A DNA stretch of 9,889 bases from Oscillospiraceae bacterium (GTDB lineage Bacteria; Bacillota; Clostridia; Oscillospirales; Ruminococcaceae): NCBI GenBank assembly GCA_017396055.1, contig JAFQND010000337.1:1-9889 (forward strand), written 5' to 3'. The first letter of the stretch is position 1. Every line of letters starts with the position of its first letter. Of the stretch, positions 1-6,483 are shown one piece after another. Position numbers and translations under genes: made by a program. Below the pieces are notes generated by a model. It ran no database searches, had not been told where the DNA came from, and saw nothing but the letters and a program-made list of their open reading frames with translations.

Positions 1-807
1 GGGACCCGCTTTGAAGCCCATCATATTGCAGGCTTCCTTGACGGGAATGGGATTGACGTCAGAGAACAGCGCACCGACCAGATCGAGATAATCAAGCTGC
101 ATGGCAGCGCTCTCTTTGATCTTTCCGTCAAAGAAGAACTGGCAGATATCGTGAGTCTCACGGGGAGCCACATTGGACAGCACCGAGATAACACCCAGAG
201 CACCCAGAGACATCATGGGAACAATCATGCCGTCTTCACCGGAATAGATATCGAGATCATCGCCGCAGAGGGCCTTGATCTTGGCAACCTGTTCCATATT
301 GCCGCTGGCTTCCTTGATGGCCCCGATGTTAGGATGCTTGGAAAGCTCTTTGCAGGTGGCGGGCAGGATATTGACGCCGGTGCGGCTGGGAACGCTGTAC
401 AGAATAATGGGAAGATCGGTGGCATCGGCAATGGCGTTGTAATGGGCAACCAGGCCGCGCTGAGAAGTCTTGTTATAATAAGGAGTCACGATCAGCAGGC
501 CATCAACACCGATGGCAGCAGCTTCTTTGGCCAGTTTAATGGCATAGGCAGTGTCATTGCTGCCGGTACCGGCAATGACGGGAACACGTCCTGCAACCTT
601 TTCCTTGACGAAACGGATGCTTTCGATATGCTCCTCATCGCTGAGTGTAGCAGACTCGCCGGTGGTGCCGCATACGATGATCGAATCGGTACCGTTCTCG
701 ATCTGCCAATCAATAAAACGGGCATATTCTTCCCAGTTAATGCTGCCATCCTCAAACATGGGGGTGATAATGGCAACACCTGCACCGGTAAAGATCTTCT
801 TTTTCAT
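1..807 (-). CDS. dapA: 4-hydroxy-tetrahydrodipicolinate synthase, C-terminus cut by window edge
   Basis: Condenses pyruvate with aspartate-4-semialdehyde, the first committed step of lysine and diaminopimelate synthesis in the cytoplasm. The frame is open from the ATG at 805-807 to base 1, giving 269 residues; the family is about 290-300, so roughly 25-30 are missing. Visible signatures are GTTGE (47-51), PYYNK (109-113), YSVPSRTG (137-144) and the Schiff-base lysine K165 in AIKEASG. By alignment to the E. coli enzyme, T48/T49, Y111, Y137, R142 and K165 match the catalytic set. It lies 29 nt downstream of asd on the same strand with no terminator between them, so it should share the lysine-riboswitch-controlled transcript. 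Its ribosome site is weak: the nearest purine run, GAAAGG, is about 14 nt before the ATG, so translation may depend partly on asd. The identity is very secure. Confidence 0.97.
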   Translation of the reverse strand, partial: MKKKIFTGAGVAIITPMFEDGSINWEEYARFIDWQIENGTDSIIVCGTTGESATLSDEEHIESIRFVKEKVAGRVPVIAGTGSNDTAYAIKLAKEAAAIGVDGLLIVTPYYNKTSQRGLVAHYNAIADATDLPIILYSVPSRTGVNILPATCKELSKHPNIGAIKEASGNMEQVAKIKALCGDDLDIYSGEDGMIVPMMSLGALGVISVLSNVAPRETHDICQFFFDGKIKESAAMQLDYLDLVGALFSDVNPIPVKEACNMMGFKAGP

Positions 808-836
808 AGAATCAAACCAAACCTTTCAGTCTCAGA

Positions 837-1919
837 TCAGTCCATGTAACCTTTGGCAGCCAGAAGCTCAGCCAGAAGAACCGCACCGCCTGCAGCACCG
901 CGCAGAGTGTTATGGGACAGGCAGACGAACTTGATGTCATACTGGCTGTCAGGGCGAAGACGACCAACAGAAACGGCCATGCCGCCTTCGATCTCACGAT
1001 CAAGCTTAGCCTGGGGACGATTGTCTTCTTCGAAATAGTGCAGGAACTGTTTGGGGGCAGAAGGCAGCTCAAGCTCCTGTGCGGGGCCTTTGAACTCTGC
1101 CCAGATCTTTTTGATGTCCTCAATCTCGGGTTTCTTTTCAAAACGTGCAAAAACAGCAGCAGTGTGACCGTCGGAAACAGGCACGCGGAAGCACTGGGCA
1201 GTAATAGAAACACCGGTCTCATTTACGATAACGCCGTTTTCCACATGTCCCCACAGCTTCAGAGGCTCCTGCTCGCTCTTCTCTTCCTCGCCGCCGATAA
1301 AGGGGATGATATTATCCACGATCTCGGGCATGGTTTCAAAAGTTTTGCCTGCGCCGGAAATAGCCTGATAAGTGCAGGCGAGAGCTTCGGTCAAACCGTA
1401 GACTTCCTTCAGAGGATGCAGTGCGGGAACATAGCTCTGCAGAGAGCAGTTGGATTTAACGGCGATAAAGCCTTTCTTGGTACCAAGACGAGCACGCTGA
1501 GCATCGATGACTTCTACGTGATCAGCGTTGATCTCAGGTACGATCATGGGAACATCGGGAGTGCCGCGGTGAGCAGAGTTGTTGGAAACAACAGGGATCT
1601 CCTTCTTGGCATACATTTCTTCCAGTGCCTTGATCTCAGCCTTGGGCATATTGCCCGCACAGAAAACGAAATCGACCAGCTCGGCGATCTTGTCGATATC
1701 CTCAGTGGCATCGAAAAGAACCATCTCGCTCATGGAAGCAGGCATGGGAGTCTTCATAGCCCAACGGGAACCGACAGCGTCTTTATAAGTCCTGCCAGCG
1801 CTTCTGGAGGAAGCTGCCAGCGCAGTAACAGTGAACCAGGGATGATTTTCCAGCAGGGTTGCAAAACGCTGACCAACCATGCCGGTGGCACCAATGATGC
1901 CGACTTTGTAATTCTTCAT
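837..1919 (-). CDS. asd: Aspartate-semialdehyde dehydrogenase (archaeal/fungal-type class)
   Basis: Makes aspartate-4-semialdehyde from aspartyl phosphate with NADPH, feeding lysine, threonine and methionine synthesis. The protein has 360 residues. The N-terminal nucleotide-binding loop GATGMVG is at 10-16, the active-site cysteine is C158 in KSNCSLQ, the likely catalytic histidine is H252 in SDGHTAAV, and a conserved tail LSHNTLRGAAGGA is at 334-346. The SNCSLQ context, the length and the SNNSAHR segment (112-118) fit the class first described in archaea and fungi rather than the E. coli class. The ATG at 1917-1919 is chosen because AAGGAG sits about 8 nt upstream and homology begins at MKNYKVGIIGATG. 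The same frame runs open up to 2111, but that extension would translate the riboswitch and terminator and is rejected. It is the first gene of the operon, with dapA next. Confidence 0.96.
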   Translation of the reverse strand: MKNYKVGIIGATGMVGQRFATLLENHPWFTVTALAASSRSAGRTYKDAVGSRWAMKTPMPASMSEMVLFDATEDIDKIAELVDFVFCAGNMPKAEIKALEEMYAKKEIPVVSNNSAHRGTPDVPMIVPEINADHVEVIDAQRARLGTKKGFIAVKSNCSLQSYVPALHPLKEVYGLTEALACTYQAISGAGKTFETMPEIVDNIIPFIGGEEEKSEQEPLKLWGHVENGVIVNETGVSITAQCFRVPVSDGHTAAVFARFEKKPEIEDIKKIWAEFKGPAQELELPSAPKQFLHYFEEDNRPQAKLDREIEGGMAVSVGRLRPDSQYDIKFVCLSHNTLRGAAGGAVLLAELLAAKGYMD

Positions 1920-2000
1920 GATCAAAACTCCTTCTCTTTCCGGGGAAAATGCCTTTTTATGTGGGCACAGCGACAAACTTTTGCAGGAATTTGCATTTCG

Positions 2001-2025
2001 ATAAAAAAACCGGTTGAAAACCGGT
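2001..2025 (-). terminator. Intrinsic terminator of the lysine riboswitch, ahead of asd
   Basis: On the minus strand ACCGGTT (2025-2019), loop TTC, and AACCGGT (2015-2009) form a perfect 7-bp hairpin followed at once by a run of T (2008-2003). It lies between the aptamer and the asd start, so it can only act as a leader terminator (attenuator). Its 5' arm can also pair with 2073-2077 (see the antiterminator entry). Confidence 0.9.
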
Positions 2026-2077
2026 CCGTCATCGATTATAATAGTATACGCTGCAATCGTTCTCGATGACACACCGG
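2021..2077 (-). promoter_or_regulatory. Candidate antiterminator hairpin in the asd leader
   Basis: Two nested complementary blocks compete with the terminator: 2073-2077 pairs with 2021-2025 (5 bp), and 2063-2070 pairs with 2028-2035 (8 bp, GTCATCGA with TCGATGAC). A symmetrical 2-nt internal loop separates them. The outer block uses bases 2021-2025, which are the 5' arm of the terminator, so the two hairpins cannot form together. The sequence shows the pairing; its role as an antiterminator is inferred from standard riboswitch architecture. How lysine binding disfavours this hairpin is not obvious from the pairing alone. Confidence 0.6.
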
Positions 2078-2086
2078 GAAAACGAA

Positions 2087-2258
2087 ATGTCAGCACTCCA
2101 TCATGATCCATGACGACAGTCGCCTGCCTCTTTGACAGGAAACCAGGCCGGCTGCCCTACCCGGGAGCTGCCGCCTTCGGCGGTGATACCTTTTCGCGTG
2201 CTTCGGCGACCGGGAGATCTCTGCACACGTACTTTTTATGACCGCGCCTCTGACCCAT
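2087..2258 (-). ncRNA. Lysine riboswitch (L box) aptamer
   Basis: The roughly 172-nt RNA can be laid onto the known five-helix lysine aptamer. P1 is GUCAG/CUGAC (2254-2250 with 2093-2089), followed by the AGAGG-type junction. P2a is GCGGU/ACCGC (2245-2241 with 2184-2180). The AGUA and GAAAAGG loop-E-like strands flank P2b CGUGUGC/GCACGCG (2229-2223 with 2201-2195). CGCCGAAGG follows P2. P4 is CCUGUC/GGCAGG (2139-2134 with 2128-2123), then the conserved junction ACUGUC (2120-2115). P5 is UCAUG/CAUGA (2113-2109 with 2105-2101). A possible L2-L3 kissing contact is CCCGG (2214-2210) with CCGGG (2164-2160). Its position, directly between a promoter and asd-dapA, fits its known role of shutting off lysine genes when lysine is bound. 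I placed the helices by eye, without a covariance-model search. Confidence 0.93.
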
Positions 2259-2275
2259 AATTATTTCTTTAATAT

Positions 2276-2304
2276 ATCATAACACTTTCGTTTTTCCCTG
2301 TCAA
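2276..2304 (-). promoter_or_regulatory. Sigma-A promoter of the riboswitch-asd-dapA transcript
   Basis: On the minus strand the -35 box is a perfect TTGACA (2304-2299), the spacer is 17 nt, and the -10 box is TATGAT (2281-2276). Transcription should start near 2268-2270, about 10 nt before the first aptamer helix, which is the expected geometry for a riboswitch leader. No second promoter is visible between the aptamer and asd. Confidence 0.85.
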
Positions 2305-2363
2305 TTCTTTTTTAAGGCAAAGCGAAAAAACCTGAAAAGTATTTGTGTACCGATGCAGGACTG

Positions 2364-2391
2364 TTGTCACGGTCTTACCTTTATATAATAT
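2364..2391 (+). promoter_or_regulatory. Probable promoter of queA-tgt
   Basis: TTGTCA (2364-2369) and TAATAT (2386-2391) are separated by 16 nt. A perfect TATAAT overlaps at 2384-2389 but would leave only 14 nt to that -35. Transcription would start near 2398, about 30 nt before queA. The -10 region is strong, while the assignment of the -35 is uncertain. It is divergent from the lysine-operon promoter, with about 60 bp between the two. Confidence 0.55.
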
Positions 2392-2427
2392 TTTGCTTGC
2401 CTTTTTTGGCAGAACGGAAGGTTTCAT

Positions 2428-3459
2428 ATGCTCAAAAGCGATTTTTATTTTGATCTGCCTGAGGAGCTGATCGCGCAGCATCCTCTGGAAAAACGGGATC
2501 ATTCAAGATTACTTCAGCTGGGAAAAGAATCCGGTGAGATCACCCACGGACATTTCTATGATATCCTTGATCTGCTGCGTCCCGGCGATCTGCTGGTCGT
2601 CAACAACTCCCGCGTCATCCCCGCCCGTCTCTATGGCGTCAAGGAGGATACCGGCGCCGCCATGGAGTTTCTTTTGCTGGAACAGAAGGAACAGGATGTC
2701 TGGGAGATTCTTGTAAAGCCCGGCAGACGCGCAAAACCCGGTGCCAGGTTTGTCTTCGGTGAGGGACTGCTGAAAGCGGAGATCCTTGAGATCCTGGATG
2801 GCGGCAACCGTCTTGTCCGGTTTGAACACGACCCCGCGGCCAACATCTTCACCATCCTCGATCAGATCGGTCAGATGCCTCTTCCCCCTTATATCACCGA
2901 AAAACTGCAGGATAAAGAGCGGTATCAGACCGTCTATTCCAAAGAGCTCGGTTCGGCGGCAGCACCTACCGCCGGTCTGCACTTTACTCCCGAACTGATG
3001 GAGAAACTCAGAGAAAAAGGAGTACGTATCACCGATGTTACCCTCCATGTCGGTCTCGGCACCTTCCGCCCGGTAAAGGAGGACAATGTCCTTGACCATA
3101 AGATGCATTCGGAGCATTATCATCTGCCTGCCCATACCGCAGAGCTGATCCACGAAACCAAAGCAAACGGCGGCAGAGTCATTGCTGTCGGCACCACCAG
3201 CTGTCGTACGCTGGAAAGCGTCGCCACTTTCTTCGACGGTATAAAAGAAGCTGACGGCTGGACCGATATCTTTATCTATCCCGGCTATGAATTCAAATGC
3301 ATCGATGGCCTGATCACCAATTTCCATCTGCCTGAAAGCACACTGATCATGCTGGTATCTGCACTGGCGGGCTATGACCACGTCATGAATGCATATAAAG
3401 TCGCTGTTGAAGAGCGCTATCGCTTCTTCAGCTTCGGCGATGCGATGATCATTCTCTAA
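2428..3459 (+). CDS. queA: S-adenosylmethionine:tRNA ribosyltransferase-isomerase
   Basis: Transfers and isomerises the ribosyl part of SAM onto preQ1 already in tRNA, giving epoxyqueuosine, the penultimate step of de novo queuosine synthesis. The protein has 343 residues, the usual length for the family. Family blocks seen in order are [12 protein letters not shown] near the N-terminus, [16 protein letters not shown] at about 53-68, the APTAGLHFT region, [22 protein letters not shown], and the C-terminal YPGYEF...[18 protein letters not shown] block. The ATG at 2428 is supported by GGAAGG (2416-2421) six bases upstream. It is followed after 15 nt by tgt on the same strand, the classic queA-tgt pair, so both should be translated from one message. 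The pairing argues that the cell makes queuosine from preQ1 rather than only salvaging queuine. Confidence 0.97.
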   Translation: MLKSDFYFDLPEELIAQHPLEKRDHSRLLQLGKESGEITHGHFYDILDLLRPGDLLVVNNSRVIPARLYGVKEDTGAAMEFLLLEQKEQDVWEILVKPGRRAKPGARFVFGEGLLKAEILEILDGGNRLVRFEHDPAANIFTILDQIGQMPLPPYITEKLQDKERYQTVYSKELGSAAAPTAGLHFTPELMEKLREKGVRITDVTLHVGLGTFRPVKEDNVLDHKMHSEHYHLPAHTAELIHETKANGGRVIAVGTTSCRTLESVATFFDGIKEADGWTDIFIYPGYEFKCIDGLITNFHLPESTLIMLVSALAGYDHVMNAYKVAVEERYRFFSFGDAMIIL

Positions 3460-3474
3460 AAGAAAGGAATAACC

Positions 3475-4611
3475 ATGGCTAAATATACCCTTATCAAAAA
3501 AGAAGGAAACGCCCGCCGCGGCACTTTTGAGACCGTTCACGGAACCGTACAGACCCCCGCTTTTATGAATGTCGGCACCTCTGCTGCCATCAAGGGCGGT
3601 ATCTCTTCCTATGATCTGGTAGATCTGAAATGTCAGGTAGAACTGTGCAACACCTATCATCTGCACGTTCGTCCCGGCGATCAGCTGATCCGCCGGATGG
3701 GCGGTCTGCATAAATTCATGGGCTGGGACAGACCCATTCTCACCGACTCGGGCGGATTCCAGGTCTTCTCCCTCGCCTCTCTGCGCAAGATCAAAGAAGA
3801 AGGCGTCACCTTTGCCTCGCATATCGACGGCAGAAAGATCTTCATGAGCCCCGAAATCAGCATGCAGATCCAGTCGAACCTCGGTTCTACCATCGCCATG
3901 GCCTTTGACGAATGCGTCGAGAACCCTTCCACTCATGAGTATTCCAAAAAATCCTGTGAACGGACCACCCGCTGGCTGATTCGCTGCAAGGCTGAGATGG
4001 AGCGTCTCAATTCTCTGCCCGACACCGTTAATCCCAATCAGCTGCTGTTCGGCATCAATCAGGGCTGTGTATACGAGGACCTTCGCATCGCGCACATGAA
4101 AGAGATCGCAAAGCTGGATCTGGACGGCTATGCCATCGGCGGTCTGGCTGTCGGCGAGCCCGCAGCCGATATGTACCGGATCATTTCTGCTGTAGAGCCC
4201 CATATGCCCGCTGACAAACCCCGCTATCTGATGGGCGTCGGCACCCCCGGCAATATCATCGAAGCGGTCAGCCGCGGTGTTGACCTGTTTGACTGTGTCA
4301 TGCCCTCCCGTAATGCCCGTCACGATCATCTGAACACCTGGAACGGCATCCGCAACATCATGAACGCCAAATATGCCGAAGACGAGCTGCCCATCGACAC
4401 CGAGTGCGGCTGCCCCACCTGCCGGCGTCACTCCCGCGCTTATCTGCGTCATCTGTTCAAGGCAAATGAGATGCTGGCTATGCGTCTGGCGGTTGCTCAT
4501 AACCTTTGGTTCTACAACACTCTGATGGAGAAGATCAGAGAAGCGCTGGACAATGGCACCTTTGCCGAATTTAAGGAAAAATATGTTGATCTGCTGGACA
4601 GCCGTATCTGA
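3475..4611 (+). CDS. tgt: tRNA-guanine transglycosylase (queuosine pathway)
   Basis: Exchanges guanine 34 of GUN-anticodon tRNAs for the queuosine precursor preQ1. The protein has 378 residues, the normal bacterial length. Catalytic D91 lies in DSGGFQ and the nucleophile D273 in FDCVMPSRNARH. Base-pocket elements are FDECVE (144-149) and GGLAVGE (222-228); the Cys and Val there are the bacterial, preQ1-type residues. The zinc ligands are C311, C313 and C316 (CGCPTC) plus H342 (AHNLWFY). The segment GINQGC (193-198) departs from the common GIVQGG. The start at ATG 3475 has an AAAGGA site 6 nt upstream. queA is 15 nt upstream, and a strong terminator lies 19 nt downstream. yajC and secDF, often found after tgt, do not follow on this strand. 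Confidence 0.97.
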   Translation: MAKYTLIKKEGNARRGTFETVHGTVQTPAFMNVGTSAAIKGGISSYDLVDLKCQVELCNTYHLHVRPGDQLIRRMGGLHKFMGWDRPILTDSGGFQVFSLASLRKIKEEGVTFASHIDGRKIFMSPEISMQIQSNLGSTIAMAFDECVENPSTHEYSKKSCERTTRWLIRCKAEMERLNSLPDTVNPNQLLFGINQGCVYEDLRIAHMKEIAKLDLDGYAIGGLAVGEPAADMYRIISAVEPHMPADKPRYLMGVGTPGNIIEAVSRGVDLFDCVMPSRNARHDHLNTWNGIRNIMNAKYAEDELPIDTECGCPTCRRHSRAYLRHLFKANEMLAMRLAVAHNLWFYNTLMEKIREALDNGTFAEFKEKYVDLLDSRI

Positions 4612-4630
4612 TCCAACCTGTCAATGATGC

Positions 4631-4661
4631 AAAAAGGCTCCCCTTTGCGGGGAGCCTTTTT
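4631..4661. terminator. Strong bidirectional terminator after queA-tgt
   Basis: Arms 4631-4643 and 4649-4661 are perfect 13-nt complements around the loop TTTGC, with five A on one side and five T on the other. It therefore works as an intrinsic terminator in both directions. It closes queA-tgt from the left and the small minus-strand gene (stop at 4677) from the right. Confidence 0.92.
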
Positions 4662-4676
4662 CTGTTTCAGAGAAAA

Positions 4677-4895
4677 TCAATCCACGACGATGGATTTTTT
4701 CTTTCCCTTTTTGTTTCGGGGATATTCCCGGATCCGGATCACAAAATCAAGGTTGATCGCTTCGACAGTACCGTTATTCTCCACCAGAGCGGCGCCGTCA
4801 ACTACCTCTTTGATCGTGCCGGAGAACTGATGATTTCCATCGAAGGAATAGAGCAGACATTCTTTTCCGATGAATCTCTTTGCAAGTTCGATCAT
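4677..4895 (-). CDS. Small conserved-looking protein, possible C-terminal half of a YajC-like protein
   Basis: From the ATG at 4893-4895 this gives 72 residues beginning MIELAKRFIGKEC. A longer version from the GTG at 4929-4931 gives 84. The body (FIGKEC... SGTIKEVVDG... VEAINLDFVIRIRE) alternates hydrophobic and polar residues like a small beta-barrel of the SH3/LSm type, and it ends in a basic tail rich in lysine. It resembles short proteins of unknown function common in Clostridia (I recall DUF6897, unverified). The ribosome site is only weak (GGGGTG about 10 nt before the ATG). The upstream transmembrane ORF overlaps it in another frame, and the two would join into one 116-residue protein if one A were lost from the A7 run at 4932-4938. 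It is either a separate gene translated by coupling or the distal half of a frameshifted gene. Confidence 0.6.
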   Translation of the reverse strand: MIELAKRFIGKECLLYSFDGNHQFSGTIKEVVDGAALVENNGTVEAINLDFVIRIREYPRNKKGKKKSIVVD

Positions 4896-5028
4896 TTCTG
4901 TTTTGCACCCCGTCTTTCTTTTTTCGATCACTTTTTTTCACTGCGGCGAGTTTTCTGTTCCGCAGCAGGATAAATAAAACAACAATTATAACGATAAACG
5001 AAATATATTGGGTATTCAGAAAGGTCAC
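4798..5028 (-). CDS. Small single-pass membrane ORF, overlapping the next gene; possible N-terminal half of a split gene
   Basis: The first 30 residues hold a clear membrane helix (YISFIVIIVVLFILL) followed by a basic stretch (RNRKLAAVKK), so the C-terminal part should face the cytoplasm. A consensus promoter and an AAAGGAG site (5034-5028) lie directly upstream, so the region is probably translated. The annotated GTG (5028-5026) overlaps that ribosome site and cannot use it well. The in-frame CTG at 5019-5017, 8 nt downstream of the site, is better placed but would be a rare start codon. After residue 32 the reading (SDRKKKDGVQNRNDRTCKE...) loses family-like character and overlaps the following ORF by about 98 nt, as expected if the real frame changes at the A7 run (4932-4938). 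The N-terminal part is likely real; the tail may not be. Confidence 0.45.
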   Translation of the reverse strand: MTFLNTQYISFIVIIVVLFILLRNRKLAAVKKSDRKKKDGVQNRNDRTCKEIHRKRMSALFLRWKSSVLRHDQRGS

Positions 5029-5062
5029 TCCTTTCAGCTTTTCGATGATCGTTTCCGCCTTT

Positions 5063-5090
5063 ATTATAGCATAAAGGAAACGTTTGTCAA
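5063..5090 (-). promoter_or_regulatory. Consensus promoter of the small membrane-protein locus
   Basis: On the minus strand a perfect TTGACA (5090-5085), a 16-nt spacer and a perfect TATAAT (5068-5063) form a strong sigma-A promoter. It reads toward the ORFs at 5028-4677. Such a strong promoter argues that this locus is expressed and is not merely shadow reading. Confidence 0.85.
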
Positions 5091-5101
5091 CGCCGATATT
5101 C

Positions 5102-5114
5102 CGGCAAAATGCCG
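5102..5114. repeat. Short palindrome between divergent promoters
   Basis: CGGCA (5102-5106), AAA, TGCCG (5110-5114) is a perfect 5-bp inverted repeat. It lies between the -35 box of the leftward promoter (5085-5090) and that of the rightward promoter (5116-5121). The position suits a regulator site, but a 5-bp palindrome can occur by chance. Confidence 0.3.
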
Positions 5115-5115
5115 C

Positions 5116-5143
5116 TTGAAAAAAACACGCTATATGCTATAAT
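5116..5143 (+). promoter_or_regulatory. Promoter of the FAD-dependent oxidoreductase
   Basis: TTGAAA (5116-5121), a 16-nt spacer and a perfect TATAAT (5138-5143) preceded by TGC, which makes an extended -10 element. Transcription should start near 5150, giving a leader of about 25 nt. Confidence 0.8.
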
Positions 5144-5174
5144 GTAAGCAGAATGACCGAAAGGTGTGACCTGT

Positions 5175-6443
5175 ATGAAAAAATCTGTCACTGTAACGCA
5201 GGAACTCTCCTGTAAAAAAGAATACGACATCATCGTTGTCGGCGGCGGACTGGCCGGTGTGGCTGCGGCGCTGACTGCAAAAAAGCGAGGAAAAAGCGTG
5301 CTGCTCCTGGAAAAATCCACTATCCTCGGTGGATTGGGTACCCTCGGTCTGATCAACCTTTTCGTGCCCATGTGCACCGGCCGCGGAAAACAGATTATCA
5401 AAGGTCTGTGTGAAGAATGGGTACGGATGTCGGCGGAATACTGCTATGACACCATTCCCGATGAATGGAAAGACGGCGAGCCCAAAGAGCCCACCCTGAT
5501 CCGCTATGTACAGCGGTATTCTCCCTATATCTTTGCACTGCAGCTGACTGAACAGGTAAAAAACGCCGGTGTTGATCTGCTGTTTGACTGCATCGCCTCT
5601 CAACCTGTCATGGAAGACGGACATTGTATCGGCATCGTCACAGAGAGTAAATCCGGCCGGGAATTCTTTGCTGCGGGTATGGTTATCGATACTACCGGTG
5701 ATGCCGATGTTCTGAGAAGGTCCGGTATGCCCACCGTCACCGGACAAAATTACTTCACCTATACCGGCAAGGCAATTTCGGTAGAATCCTGCAGAAAGGC
5801 CGCCGAATCCGGCAATATCTATGATGCATTCATCGGTGTAGCCGGCGGAAATGCTTCTCTCTATGGCCATAATCAGCCCGAAGACGCACCACGCTATTCC
5901 GGCACGACAGTAGATGAAGTTTCCGACTATCTGATCCGCAATCAGGTGCTGATGCTGGACAAAATCAAAGAACAGGAGCGCCTCTCCAGAGATATTGCTA
6001 TGCTGCCGATGATGCCGCAGTTCCGTACCACCTGTCATATCGACGGCGATTATACACTGACGACGGATGACATTTACAAGCATTTCGATGACTCGGTCTG
6101 TGCCATCAATGACTTCGACCATCGGGATGTATTGATGGAAGTACCTCTCCGCTGTCTGACAAAAAAGGGCTTTGACAACCTTATCACTGCCGGACGCAGT
6201 GCCGGAGGTGCAGGCTACGCATGGGATATGCTCAGAGTCATTCCCCCCGCCATCATCACCGGTCAGGCCGCCGCCGAGGCCGCTGTGCTGGCTCTGGAGA
6301 CGAACGTTGCTATCACCGATGTGGATATCGGTATTCTGCAGGAACGCATCGCTTCGGACAACATTATGGTACACTTCCCCGACGAACTGGTTCCGGAAGA
6401 CCGTTCTCTCCCCTCAGAAGCAGTGGACATCGGACATATCTGA
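5175..6443 (+). CDS. FAD-dependent oxidoreductase, substrate unknown
   Basis: A 422-residue flavoprotein of the FAD_oxidored type. The N-terminal Rossmann motif VVGGGLAGVAAA (21-32) is followed by E46 at the end of the second strand (SVLLLEK), the usual ligand of the FAD ribose. A mid-domain MVIDTTGDADV block and the C-terminal second FAD motif (NLITAGRSAGGAGYAWDMLRVIP...GQAAAEAA) complete the fold. No signal peptide or membrane segment is visible, so it should be cytoplasmic. ATG 5175 is preferred over the in-frame GTG at 5166, because GTG 5166 overlaps the GAAAGG ribosome site (5159-5164). It is monocistronic, with its own promoter and terminator. The neighbours do not point to a substrate. 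The family includes dehydrogenases acting on diverse organic substrates, so no reaction is assigned. Confidence 0.88.
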   Translation: MKKSVTVTQELSCKKEYDIIVVGGGLAGVAAALTAKKRGKSVLLLEKSTILGGLGTLGLINLFVPMCTGRGKQIIKGLCEEWVRMSAEYCYDTIPDEWKDGEPKEPTLIRYVQRYSPYIFALQLTEQVKNAGVDLLFDCIASQPVMEDGHCIGIVTESKSGREFFAAGMVIDTTGDADVLRRSGMPTVTGQNYFTYTGKAISVESCRKAAESGNIYDAFIGVAGGNASLYGHNQPEDAPRYSGTTVDEVSDYLIRNQVLMLDKIKEQERLSRDIAMLPMMPQFRTTCHIDGDYTLTTDDIYKHFDDSVCAINDFDHRDVLMEVPLRCLTKKGFDNLITAGRSAGGAGYAWDMLRVIPPAIITGQAAAEAAVLALETNVAITDVDIGILQERIASDNIMVHFPDELVPEDRSLPSEAVDIGHI

Positions 6444-6446
6444 TGA

Positions 6447-6483
6447 AAAGAGCCGCGTTCAGACGAACACGGCTCTTTCGTTT
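6447..6483. terminator. Terminator shared by the oxidoreductase and the convergent GNAT gene
   Basis: Arms AAAGAGCCG (6447-6455) and CGGCTCTTT (6470-6478) pair over 9 bp. The loop itself contains GTTC/GAAC (6457-6460 with 6465-6468), extending the stem after a C-A mismatch. A T-rich stretch follows on the plus strand and A-rich DNA precedes it, so it could act in both directions. It begins 3 nt after the oxidoreductase stop and overlaps the GNAT stop codon by position. Confidence 0.8.

Noticed and set aside
151..849. A 232-residue plus-strand frame opposite dapA
   Set aside because: Antisense shadow of a clear dapA; low-complexity composition with no domain.
912..2069. A 385-residue plus-strand frame opposite asd
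   Set aside because: Antisense shadow of asd; it also runs through the leader terminator.
1920..2111. N-terminal extension of asd by 64 codons
   Set aside because: It would translate the riboswitch 3' end and terminator; homology and the AAGGAG site both place the start at 1919.
2269..2502. A 77-residue minus-strand frame over the divergent promoters and the queA start
   Set aside because: It overlaps two promoters and the queA N-terminus, and has no ribosome site or recognisable motif.
2509..4500. A 663-residue open frame on the minus strand, opposite queA and tgt
   Set aside because: It is fully antisense to two well-identified genes, shows no family features, and has no ribosome site. 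The length comes from the codon bias of the true genes.
4888..4914. dnaX-type slippery sequence A AAA AAG in the small membrane ORF (near 4921-4927) as a programmed -1 frameshift
   Set aside because: The downstream ORF lies in the +1 frame relative to the membrane ORF, so a -1 slip would not reach it. Only a one-base deletion or skip at the A run fuses them.
5130..6374. A 414-residue minus-strand frame opposite the FAD oxidoreductase
   Set aside because: Antisense shadow. The plus-strand gene has a promoter, FAD motifs and a terminator.
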